A stretch of 61,377 nucleotides of DNA from Rubrivivax sp. (GTDB lineage Bacteria; Pseudomonadota; Gammaproteobacteria; Burkholderiales; Burkholderiaceae_C). This document shows, in pieces, positions 35,646-43,845 of the stretch. Each line of letters starts with the position of its first letter. Within the stretch, counting starts at the first letter, position 1. The stretch is taken from NCBI GenBank assembly GCA_027487905.1, contig JAIYCR010000027.1, positions 1 to 61,377 on the forward strand, read 5' to 3'. The position numbers and the translations under genes are program-made. Below the pieces are notes generated by a model. It worked only from the letters and a program-made list of their open reading frames with translations. It did not search any database and was not told the origin of the DNA.

Positions 35646-37166
35646 ATGCATGAAGCAAATGACGCCGCGCAGTCGGCGGTGAAACTAGAGTTGCCCAACG
35701 ACGCTCAGACGCTGACCGACGTCGTCACAGAGTTCTTGCCCGCTGTCTCCTCGGGTCGTGCGTTTGCCGTTGACGTCCCACTCCCCTCCGTCGGGAGTTC
35801 GAACTCGCATCTGGATCTGGCCGATGACTTTCTGGATGCGTCCCTTATCGCCGAGCGTCTGGGGGCCTATGCAACACGACGATCGATGTCGTGGACGAAG
35901 GTCGAGCACTTGAACGTGATCCGGCTTGAACTTGACAGCTACGACCCGCATGCCATGGCGCTGGAACTCGCGCGGATGGCGATATTCGTCGACTATCCCG
36001 ATCACGAGACCGATGGTCTACGCGGAGAATTCGAGCAAATCAGGGAAGCGCGATACGACTACGAAGAATCCCTGGAACAGAGCGAACTCCTGTTTCCCGA
36101 GATCGCCGATCACTACGTCGGCAACCTGATCATGTCGTATGGAGAGTGGGAGGACCCCGAGGCGCTGAAGGAGCATCTTCAGCGCCACCCGGAACGGCGG
36201 TATGGTTTCTTCGTTAGTAGGTCCATCCGCGCAGGTGGTCGGGCCGTCCTTTTGTCGGATGGCGAGTTGATCCTGCCGGCGGATGCGTTACTCGCAGAGG
36301 CGCTCGAGAGCGCAGGTTACAGCGGTGAAGCGCTCCTGCCTGCACGGATGGTCATGACCGAGCAAGAGGCCAGTTTCATTGGCGGGCATGTAGTTGTCGG
36401 TGTTCCGTCAGAGCTCGTCACTCAGGCGATCGCCTGCGGCGACGAGTTTGTTCGACGTACGCAGTCCGAGCCGGACTCGCATGACCGCATTGCCTTCGAA
36501 GGGCGGATTGCCGGTTCCGATGACGAACCCTCCGCTTGGGTCGGCGATTTTTCGGGGTTTGCCGCACTCAGATGCTCCGGATTCACCATCGTCTTCTTTA
36601 GCGAACACCAGCGCCCAACCCCGGGGCGCGCTGCTCAGGCCGAGGTCCTGCAATCTCTGGCAACAAGCCTGCACGACGGCGGGTCGGCCAAGTCGGCGCC
36701 CGATCTTCCGTGGGAGATTCTCGACGATGAGCTTTTCGAGCAGCTTTGCTGGGACTACGTGTACGCATCGCCGGATTTCGATCGAGACCGGCTGGAGAAG
36801 ATCGGCAAGTCACGCTCGCGCGATGGCGGGCGGGACATCGTGGCCTGGACGAACCGCACTTTCCCTTTCTATCGCCCACCCGTCAAGTGGGTCTTCCAAT
36901 GCAAACATATCCGTGCTGATGACTCGCTGACGCCAAAGCACATCAAGTCCATCGGCGATGTGATCGAACAATACGATGCCGGGGGGTACGGCGTGATGAC
37001 CTGCGGGTATATCGACGCTACTCTCCACGACAGGGTCGATTCGATCTGCGGGAAGCGCGGCGTGGAAGTGCGCAAGGTCGATCGCTTTCTACTTCAAGCT
37101 TTCGTGGCGGCGCGCCCCCATCTCGTCGACAAGTATTTTCGGGCGCGCGGCGTTGCGAAGGCCTAA
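35646..37166 (+). CDS. Restriction endonuclease with Mrr-type catalytic domain
   Basis: A 506-residue protein. The C-terminal ~130 residues form an Mrr_cat-like PD-(D/E)XK nuclease: DRLEKIGKSRSRDGGRDIVA (D397) followed by WVFQCKHIRAD (Q418-C-K420) and GVMTCGYIDATLHDRVD. This D...QxK form is usual for Mrr enzymes. The N-terminal ~350 residues are unfamiliar and may recognise the target or a partner. It lies 43 bases after the AIPR gene and is probably the last gene of the first operon. Confidence 0.82.
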   Translation: MHEANDAAQSAVKLELPNDAQTLTDVVTEFLPAVSSGRAFAVDVPLPSVGSSNSHLDLADDFLDASLIAERLGAYATRRSMSWTKVEHLNVIRLELDSYDPHAMALELARMAIFVDYPDHETDGLRGEFEQIREARYDYEESLEQSELLFPEIADHYVGNLIMSYGEWEDPEALKEHLQRHPERRYGFFVSRSIRAGGRAVLLSDGELILPADALLAEALESAGYSGEALLPARMVMTEQEASFIGGHVVVGVPSELVTQAIACGDEFVRRTQSEPDSHDRIAFEGRIAGSDDEPSAWVGDFSGFAALRCSGFTIVFFSEHQRPTPGRAAQAEVLQSLATSLHDGGSAKSAPDLPWEILDDELFEQLCWDYVYASPDFDRDRLEKIGKSRSRDGGRDIVAWTNRTFPFYRPPVKWVFQCKHIRADDSLTPKHIKSIGDVIEQYDAGGYGVMTCGYIDATLHDRVDSICGKRGVEVRKVDRFLLQAFVAARPHLVDKYFRARGVAKA

Positions 37167-37539
37167 TTCAGCCAATCGAGCCTCGGACCGGTCGTACTTC
37201 GTACTCACCGCGGCTTCCTTAGCTTCTACGGGACGACGGCGCTCGAGTCCAGGGGCGCTCAAAGCGGCGCAGCGAGACGAATCACTATGTACACGACGTT
37301 GCGGGCTCCACCGACTGTCGGCAGATGCGGCGCTCGATCACCGCAACCGGGACCTGGCGTTCGTCCCGTCGCTTTGAGAAGGAAAGGACGTCCATTCGCC
37401 GTTCAAACTATGTTGCGCTCGGAGGTCCCGGTGGTACGCGCCGATCACGGAAGCGCGATTTCACCACGCGCCTTGGCGAGGCACCCGCCCTCGCTGGCTG
37501 CTACACGTACCATCTAGCGGTTGAATCGGAGAGTTCTAG
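37167..37539 (+). other. Intergenic gap between two defence operons
   Basis: A 373-bp stretch with no credible frame. Given the size, it probably holds the promoter for the GHKL/receiver pair, but I cannot point to a convincing -35/-10. GGAGAG just before GTG 37540 is the likely ribosome binding site. Confidence 0.5.
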
Positions 37540-39699
37540 GTGACCAAGAGCGTACAGTTCAAAGTTCACTCGCATGTCCTGAAGCTGCTCGGCGATCAGC
37601 TCATCGGCCATGACCGGCTGGCCGTGTTCGAGCTTGTCAAGAACTCCTACGATGCCGACGCAAAGACGGTGACCGTCACCCTAGATCTGCTGGCCCCCGT
37701 GCCCAAGATCAGCGTCAGAGACGACGGCATCGGCATGTCCGCCGACACGATCGAGAACGTCTGGCTGCAGGTGGGCACGGACTCCAAGCGGAATGCCGCG
37801 GCACGCAAGCGAAGCCCGCTCGGCCGGTTCCCTCTCGGAGAGAAGGGCGTGGGACGTCTGGCGGTGCAGAAGCTTGGCGACACCATCCGGCTCGTGACAA
37901 GGCAGGAGGGCAAGGCCGAGCACTCGTTCAAGATCTCCTGGGGCGCCTTGATCGACAGCGCACGCTACCTCGGCGACGGGCTGGCGGTCGAGGTCGGGGA
38001 GCACGCATCCCCCGAAGAGTTCAAGTCCGCCTCCGAATCCGGCACGCTCGTCGAGATCACCGGCCTGCACCACACGGACTGGTCGCGGCGCGAGATCCGA
38101 GATCTCTACAGGCTCGTCACCTCTTTGTGCAACCCTTTCGATGACGAATCTTCCTTCAAGGTCGAGCTGGAACTGCCGGGAAACGAGGCTGCGGTGGCGG
38201 ACCTCCCGACCCTCCAGGATATGCTGGCCTCGGCAGTCTGGGAGTTTGGGTTCGAGATCGATGAAGGCGGAATGATCACCTGGGACTACAAGTTTCGTCC
38301 GCCCAAATTCAAGAATCTGACTCCGCAGACCAAGGGGCCCGTCGAAGAAAAACTCGCGCTGATCGCTCCCGATCCGGACGAAGTGCGTCCGCGAGCAGTC
38401 CAACTGACCAAGGCCGGTGCAGATATCGAAGACGATCACATCCTCCTGCGGCCCGAGGATCTCGAAGGCATCGGTCCAATCAGAGGCTCCGTCTACGCGT
38501 TCCACCGCCGCGACGAGATTCTGAAGGCCTCCGGCGCGCCTCAGCAGCTGAAGAAGTGGCTCGACCAACAGACTGGTGTTCGCGTCTACCGCGACAACAT
38601 CCGAGTGTTCAACTACGGCGAGGCCGGAGAGGACTGGCTCGGGCTAGACGCGCGCCGGATAAACAGGCCTGCCGGAAAGCTCGGCAGTCAGAGCGTGATT
38701 GCGCAGATTTCGCTGGATCTGGCGAAGAGCGCGGAGCTGAAGGAGAAGACCAATCGTGAAGGGTTCGACGAGAACGCGGCATTCCGTCGCCTGAAACGCG
38801 TCAGCGTCAGCGTCTTCGATCTGTTTCAGCGCCAGCATGCTGAGGATCGCGCGGCGATCGACCGTGCGTTGAAGGGTGACGACGAGCCGCCTCCGGTGCA
38901 GGCCGCGTTGGAGCGCCTGGAGGCGCTCGGCAAGAAGCACAACATTGAAAAGGAGGTCAAGCCAGTCCTCCAGGCGATCAAGGCCGAGCTGAAGTCAATT
39001 CAGGAGGTGATGGTAGCGTCCGGACTCGCCGGCATGAATCTCGCGCTCATATTCCACGAGATCGTCCACAGCATCGACCGGATGCAGCGGCGCTTGCAGG
39101 CGGGTGTGGACCCGGAGGACGTGCGCAAGGAACTCGATCATCTGCGCAAGCTCATGGAGACGTTCAAGCCACTGCTTCAGCGCGACCCGACGAGAAACGT
39201 CTCCGTAGATGATCTGGTGCGACGTGCGATTGGTTTCCATGCTGACCGCTTCGCCCGGCACGAGGTGGTGGTGTCCAACTGGACTGCGGATCCGAAACAG
39301 CGTCACGATTTTTCTGTGAGCGTGCCGCGCAGCTTGATGGTCGGAGCGCTCAGCAACGTAATCGACAACGCCATCTATTGGACTCGATTCCGCAGGGAAC
39401 GTGACGGTGGTGGACCGGCCGCGATCCTGGTGCTGTCGTCGTGGGATATGGAGACCGGCGGAATGATCGCGGTCTGCGACAACGGGCCCGGGTTTCAGCT
39501 GCCACGAGACTTTCTTGGCAAGCCGTTCTCGTCGACCCGGGCCGGCGGGATGGGGCTCGGATTGTTCTACTGCAAGGCAGTGATGGAATCCATAGGAGGG
39601 AGCCTGGAAGTGGTGGATGCGGCCGAACTGAACGATGTGGTGGCCCTGCCGGCCGCATACGACGGCACGGCCGTCGTCTTCAGGTTCCAGAAGAAATGA
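37540..39699 (+). CDS. Double GHKL protein: Hsp90-like N-terminus and histidine-kinase-like C-terminus
   Basis: A 719-residue protein with GHKL ATPase folds at both ends. The N-terminal domain has N-box ELVKNSYDADA (N35), G1 RDDGIGMS (D62) and G2 GEKGVGRLA. Its C-terminal third resembles a sensor kinase: H-box LALIFHEIVHSIDRM (H506-E507), N-box LSNVIDNAIYW, G1 CDNGPGF and G2 GGMGLGLFYC. There is no membrane segment, so it should sense something in the cytoplasm. GTG 37540 starts the frame. Its stop overlaps the receiver-domain gene (ATGA). A soluble defence sensor that phosphorylates the next protein is a good working model. Confidence 0.85.
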   Translation: MTKSVQFKVHSHVLKLLGDQLIGHDRLAVFELVKNSYDADAKTVTVTLDLLAPVPKISVRDDGIGMSADTIENVWLQVGTDSKRNAAARKRSPLGRFPLGEKGVGRLAVQKLGDTIRLVTRQEGKAEHSFKISWGALIDSARYLGDGLAVEVGEHASPEEFKSASESGTLVEITGLHHTDWSRREIRDLYRLVTSLCNPFDDESSFKVELELPGNEAAVADLPTLQDMLASAVWEFGFEIDEGGMITWDYKFRPPKFKNLTPQTKGPVEEKLALIAPDPDEVRPRAVQLTKAGADIEDDHILLRPEDLEGIGPIRGSVYAFHRRDEILKASGAPQQLKKWLDQQTGVRVYRDNIRVFNYGEAGEDWLGLDARRINRPAGKLGSQSVIAQISLDLAKSAELKEKTNREGFDENAAFRRLKRVSVSVFDLFQRQHAEDRAAIDRALKGDDEPPPVQAALERLEALGKKHNIEKEVKPVLQAIKAELKSIQEVMVASGLAGMNLALIFHEIVHSIDRMQRRLQAGVDPEDVRKELDHLRKLMETFKPLLQRDPTRNVSVDDLVRRAIGFHADRFARHEVVVSNWTADPKQRHDFSVSVPRSLMVGALSNVIDNAIYWTRFRRERDGGGPAAILVLSSWDMETGGMIAVCDNGPGFQLPRDFLGKPFSSTRAGGMGLGLFYCKAVMESIGGSLEVVDAAELNDVVALPAAYDGTAVVFRFQKK

Positions 39700-41066
39700 T
39701 CCCGCGCTATTCGCGAGTCGTGGCGATCGACGACAGAGAAGACCATTTGAAGGCTATCGCGTGGGGACTAAGCCAGGCCGGCTTCTGCCCGGTGCCGTTC
39801 CGCTTCGATGATGGTGACCTTCTCCCTGCACCCGAGGCGCCGATCGCTGGCATCCGGATCGTCTTTACCGACATCCACATGGCTCCCGGGAACCTGGGCA
39901 ACCTCAAGATGCACTCCGGCATCATCATCCAGTGCCTCAACAGGATTGCCGCCTCCGGCCCCTATGCGTTGATCTTTTGGTCGATGTTTCCGGGGGACGT
40001 TCAGCAGATGAAGGACCTCATCGAGGCCGATGGCCCGGGCACGGGTCTAACGCTGCCGATCGCCTACGGCACTATCGACAAGAACATGGTGCTGGGCGCT
40101 GACGGCTCGGGCGGCTTCGATGCGGAGGCGTTGCGCAAGCTTATCGCCGAGGAGATGGAGAAATTCCCGACTCTGGCGACGGCCGCGCAGTGGGAGATGC
40201 GCGCGGGACAGGCGGCCGCCAAGACGACGGACGCCGTCTATTCCCTGACTCATGCGCCTGTCGCTGAGCAGCGCACCGCAGAGTGGGAGAGTCTGCTCGC
40301 GTTTCTTGCTGCTGAAGCGGTCGGCCCGGACGTTGCGCCGCGCAACATCGACTCCGCGCTGGATTCGGCATTGCTTCCGATTCTCGAGGATCAGCTCAGC
40401 TTCATTGATGGAACTTCGGCGACGCCGATTCCTAAGACTCACCCGCTGCGCATTGCGATGTCAGTGACTCCACGTCCGTTGCGCCCCGATGGAATATCCG
40501 TTGCGCGACTCAACGCGAGCTATCTCATCGACGAGGCTGGAGCGGCCTCGCCCAAGGGTGAGTTCGAACGGGGAATGGTCATCCAGCTTCCGGGGAGCTA
40601 CGTCAATTCGGGCCCATTCATACGGCAGTTCGGAAAGGAGAGATCCGATCTGGTGCGGGCGGAATTCCTGCTGAAGGACAAGTCAAGGACGACTTCCGCC
40701 GAGGAGATCGGCAAATTGGTTCTTCACGTCGTCGAGCTTGGGCCCGAGTGCGATCACGTCCAGGGCAAGTTGTCCACTCACCGGTATCTTTTGGCGCTTC
40801 TCGTACCTTCCGCGCTGATTGGGCTTTGCCGGACGAAATCCGGCGGACTCAACAACGTGAGCGTGATCGATGTCGGCCTAATGGCCTTCAAGAAGGCGCC
40901 AAAGGACGAATTTCATCTGCTCATCTCGACGAGGTGCTACATGACTCTGGCGCCGGGCTCCGCGTTGGGTGGCTTGTGCAGGTTCAGGCTGCGTCGGCTG
41001 TCCATCGAGGAAGTTGTGCACCACTACACGACCCACGCGAGGCGCCCGGGCGTCATGCGGTTCTGA
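39696..41066 (+). CDS. Receiver-domain protein with unknown C-terminal region
   Basis: A 456-residue protein. Residues 1-~135 look like a response-regulator receiver: acidic pair D12-D13 (VVAIDDRED), phosphoacceptor-type D59 (IVFTDIHM), a Ser near 96 (ALIFWSMF) and K129 (TIDKN). The remaining ~320 residues are not a DNA-binding output I recognise. They include EFERGMVIQLPGSYVNS, VVELGPECDHVQGKLSTHRY and a C-terminal LRRLSIEEVVHHYTTHARRP. ATG 39696 overlaps the kinase-like gene stop, so the two are coupled. The C-terminus may be a toxic or signalling effector; this is inference. Confidence 0.75.
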   Translation: MIPRYSRVVAIDDREDHLKAIAWGLSQAGFCPVPFRFDDGDLLPAPEAPIAGIRIVFTDIHMAPGNLGNLKMHSGIIIQCLNRIAASGPYALIFWSMFPGDVQQMKDLIEADGPGTGLTLPIAYGTIDKNMVLGADGSGGFDAEALRKLIAEEMEKFPTLATAAQWEMRAGQAAAKTTDAVYSLTHAPVAEQRTAEWESLLAFLAAEAVGPDVAPRNIDSALDSALLPILEDQLSFIDGTSATPIPKTHPLRIAMSVTPRPLRPDGISVARLNASYLIDEAGAASPKGEFERGMVIQLPGSYVNSGPFIRQFGKERSDLVRAEFLLKDKSRTTSAEEIGKLVLHVVELGPECDHVQGKLSTHRYLLALLVPSALIGLCRTKSGGLNNVSVIDVGLMAFKKAPKDEFHLLISTRCYMTLAPGSALGGLCRFRLRRLSIEEVVHHYTTHARRPGVMRF

Positions 41067-41209
41067 TTCAGACGACGAGAGACGTCGTACCCATCTATCA
41101 TGGCCGGGACGCCCTGAGCCTGGCGATCGCTGCTTCGACGGTTTCCTGACTGCACGATCTAATGTTTGTCGAGCTCTGACACGGCGCGCTGCCTTCTCGG
41201 TACAAGCCT

Positions 41210-41668
41210 ATGGTTGATGTCGTCTCCCGCGCCGACCGCAGCCGGATGATGGCTGGCATCCAGGGCAAGAACACCAAGCCCGAGCTGATCGTCCGCCGGA
41301 TGCTCTTCGCCTCAGGCTACCGCTTTCGGCTCCATCGGCGCGACCTGCCTGGCGCGCCCGACATCGTCATGCCGGGCCGCAAGGTGGCGGTTTTCGTCCA
41401 TGGCTGCTTCTGGCACATGCACCAGGGATGCCGATTCGCCAAGATGCCAGCGACACGGCCGGAGTTCTGGAAGGCCAAGCTCGAGGCGAACGTGGCGCGC
41501 GACCGCCGCGCGGTCGAGAAGCTGCAAGCCCTCGGTTGGCGGGTGCTGTGCGTGTGGGAATGCTCGACGCGCGACGCGGAGGCTGCCGCTGGCCTGCAAG
41601 CCGCCATGAGCTCGTGGGTCGAGGGCAGCGAGCCCCTTGGCGAAATCGGCGCGCCGACGCGAAGCTGA
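41210..41668 (+). CDS. vsr: Very short patch repair endonuclease Vsr
   Basis: A 152-residue Vsr endonuclease. Key residues fall at the same numbers as in E. coli Vsr: E25 (NTKPE), D51 (APDIVM), H64 and H69 with F67/W68 in VHGCFWHMHQGC, plus Cys/His zinc ligands. Vsr nicks beside T:G mismatches created by deamination of 5-methylcytosine, which fits the C5-methyltransferase at 43.8-45.4 kb. In some Z1/MORC systems a Vsr-fold protein may instead cleave as part of restriction. It is followed after three bases by the 610-residue gene. Confidence 0.95.
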   Translation: MVDVVSRADRSRMMAGIQGKNTKPELIVRRMLFASGYRFRLHRRDLPGAPDIVMPGRKVAVFVHGCFWHMHQGCRFAKMPATRPEFWKAKLEANVARDRRAVEKLQALGWRVLCVWECSTRDAEAAAGLQAAMSSWVEGSEPLGEIGAPTRS

Positions 41669-41671
41669 GCG

Positions 41672-43504
41672 ATGGCCGAGTCAGCCGCCCAAGCGCTCCG
41701 AGCTCTGGCAGATGCCCACTTGTCGGCGATCCTGCAGCGGCTGCCGAGCGACCGCCTGGGCAGGTTCATCTGGTTCATCGAGGTGGTCCGCGCGATGGAC
41801 TACTGGAGCATCACCGCCTATCCAGAAGGCCAAAAAGACGCGCAAACCGGGCAGTCTCTGGACCTCATGTATTGGGGATGGAACAGGGCCGTCGCAGAGC
41901 TCTTCGAGCCGCTGGATCAGCCCGGCGCGTTCCCGATGATGGAGAGCACGCGCGAGTCTCGCGGTTTCGCCGCCGGCCTCATGCAAGAGTTCGGCAAGGT
42001 GTCGCTCGCGCGCCGTCTGGCCGACATGGGCGAGCGCGGCATCATGGAGATTGCCCGCGACGGCGATGACTTCCGCATGCGCATGACCGAGGACGCGCGC
42101 GCACAATTCGCCGACTTCGCAGAGTCTGATCGCCTCAAGGCCGCCGAGGCCCGCTTGCCATCGTCGAGCGCCGGCTGGACGATGGCTTCCATGCGAGATG
42201 CCGTGCGCTTTCCCGATATGCTTGGCAACTACGTGGCGTTGGCCAACGCGCCGGTGAAGCGTTGGCTCCGGCCCGACATTGAGGAGCTCATCAAGCCGCT
42301 CGTGAGGCCATGGGACACGGGTTATGGCGTGATGGTGGCGTATGACGCCTGCATCGAGGTGGACAAGCACTACATGGCCGAGGCGCTGGCTCTGGCGACG
42401 CCTTGGCGCGAGGACTCCGGCATTCATGCCGACGCAAAGCTGGGCCCCATCACCGGCGGCGACATTGCCGGCGTCGGCGCCGCGCTCATCAGCCTCCACG
42501 CCAAGCACTTCGGCTGCGTGTCGGTCGCCAAGAAGCTGTTCTCTCAAGTGTCGGTCCCGCAGAGCCTGACCATCTGGGGGCCAAGGAATGCCCTCGAAGA
42601 GTCGATCTCTTTCATGAGCGGCAGACCAGCAGCGGTGGTCCATTCCGCGTTCAATGCTTTGGCGATGACAGCGGGGCAAGCCAAGAAGCTTGCCGACCAC
42701 TCGACACCTTTGATCCCCTTGCTCTTCGATCTGGGCAATGGGTTCATCCTGCGGCCGGTGTCGTGTCTCACCCGAAACCCCTTCACCGCCGCCAAGACCC
42801 AGCATCATTGGCTGGACCCGCGCACAGAACATGCCATCGCCGCCGACCGCGAGGAGTGGATGCGCGAGCATCTCTACGGGATGTTCGGCGGCAAGCGATA
42901 CATCCGCTTCCCGGGCAACCTCAAACTCCGCCGCGGCGGCGGCGCGGTCCTGACGGACATCGACGCGATCATCTACGACAAGCTCACCGGCGACGTGGGC
43001 CTTTTCCAGTTGAAGTGGCAGGACTACTCGAGCAACGACGTGCGCCAGCTCCGCAGCAAGGCCGCAAACCTCTCCGCCGAGCTGGTGGACTGGTCGGGCA
43101 AGGTCAAGTCATGGCTCGACGAAAACGGCGTCTCGGCGCTCGACAAGTCGCTACGGCTCAAGCAGAAGCGAGGCGAGGCCGCCAGGAGCGCGCTGCTCTT
43201 CGCCATTTCAAGGTCGTCGGTCCGCACGCAAGGCTACGGCGTCAAGACGCAGGCGCCAGATCTGGCGATGGCGACGTGGCCGCAGTTCGTCCGCGCGCGC
43301 ATGGAGATTGGTCCTTCCGCTTGCTCCATGCGCGATCTCCAGAAACGACTGATCGAAGAATACGCGCAGGTGCCCAAAGTCCAACCGCTGCCGGCAGCTT
43401 TGAGCATGACCGGCTCGACCCTCTACATTCACGATTTGTGGAATCGGACTGAAGACAACGAGAGCTCAGGCGACGGAGAAGTAGCGTCCATCCGCGCGCT
43501 ATGA
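41672..43504 (+). CDS. 610-residue protein with nuclease-like C-terminal motif
   Basis: I do not recognise the family. Residues ~1-400 are mixed alpha/beta and appear unique. Near the C-terminus, RGGGAVLTDIDAIIYDKLTG followed by DVGLFQLKWQDYSS fits a PD-(D/E)XK core with D429/D431 and Q446-L-K448. This resembles NERD- or Mrr-like nucleases. A helical stretch follows. It starts three bases after vsr, so it is almost certainly co-translated and belongs to the system. It may be the restriction nuclease matched to the methyltransferase. Confidence 0.7.
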   Translation: MAESAAQALRALADAHLSAILQRLPSDRLGRFIWFIEVVRAMDYWSITAYPEGQKDAQTGQSLDLMYWGWNRAVAELFEPLDQPGAFPMMESTRESRGFAAGLMQEFGKVSLARRLADMGERGIMEIARDGDDFRMRMTEDARAQFADFAESDRLKAAEARLPSSSAGWTMASMRDAVRFPDMLGNYVALANAPVKRWLRPDIEELIKPLVRPWDTGYGVMVAYDACIEVDKHYMAEALALATPWREDSGIHADAKLGPITGGDIAGVGAALISLHAKHFGCVSVAKKLFSQVSVPQSLTIWGPRNALEESISFMSGRPAAVVHSAFNALAMTAGQAKKLADHSTPLIPLLFDLGNGFILRPVSCLTRNPFTAAKTQHHWLDPRTEHAIAADREEWMREHLYGMFGGKRYIRFPGNLKLRRGGGAVLTDIDAIIYDKLTGDVGLFQLKWQDYSSNDVRQLRSKAANLSAELVDWSGKVKSWLDENGVSALDKSLRLKQKRGEAARSALLFAISRSSVRTQGYGVKTQAPDLAMATWPQFVRARMEIGPSACSMRDLQKRLIEEYAQVPKVQPLPAALSMTGSTLYIHDLWNRTEDNESSGDGEVASIRAL

Positions 43505-43534
43505 CGGGCCATCGTCATTTGCGACCGCATGCCC

Positions 43535-43791
43535 ATGACGCCCACCGCCGCCACCATCGCGCTCGAATTCAGCCAAGGCCTCCATGCCTGTCTGCGGGCG
43601 GAGCAAATGCGTGAGGTGGTCGAGAGCAATCGCACGGCGACGGCACCAGGCGCCTGCCATTCGGACGACTCGTGATGCCAACATGGTCATCTACGCGGTC
43701 CTCCTGCGCCACGGCATGGACCCGGCGAGCGAGGAAGACATAGGGCGGTACGGAGCCTTGTGGGACCAGGCGTGAAACCCGGCCAAGTCGC
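43535..43791 (+). pseudogene. Broken small conserved-looking gene
   Basis: MTPTAATIALEFSQGLHACL and REVVESNRTATAPGACHSDD read in one frame until TGA 43673. Shifting frame by one base restores DANMVIYAVLLRHGMDPAS, then RYGALWDQA until TGA at 43773. Reading through that stop gives NPAKSRDFRVE. The simplest view is a ~90-residue backbone gene with one frameshift and one nonsense change (TGG to TGA). Function is unknown. Confidence 0.6.
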
Positions 43792-43826
43792 GGGACTTTC
43801 GAGTCGAGGGACTTTCGAGTCGAGGG
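43792..43826 (+). repeat. 16-bp tandem duplication
   Basis: GGGACTTTCGAGTCGA occurs at 43792-43807 and again at 43808-43823, followed by GGG. It lies at the 3' end of the broken small gene, and the duplication may be part of its inactivation. Confidence 0.85.
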
Positions 43827-43845
43827 ATGACGCTGCGCTCGCCGC

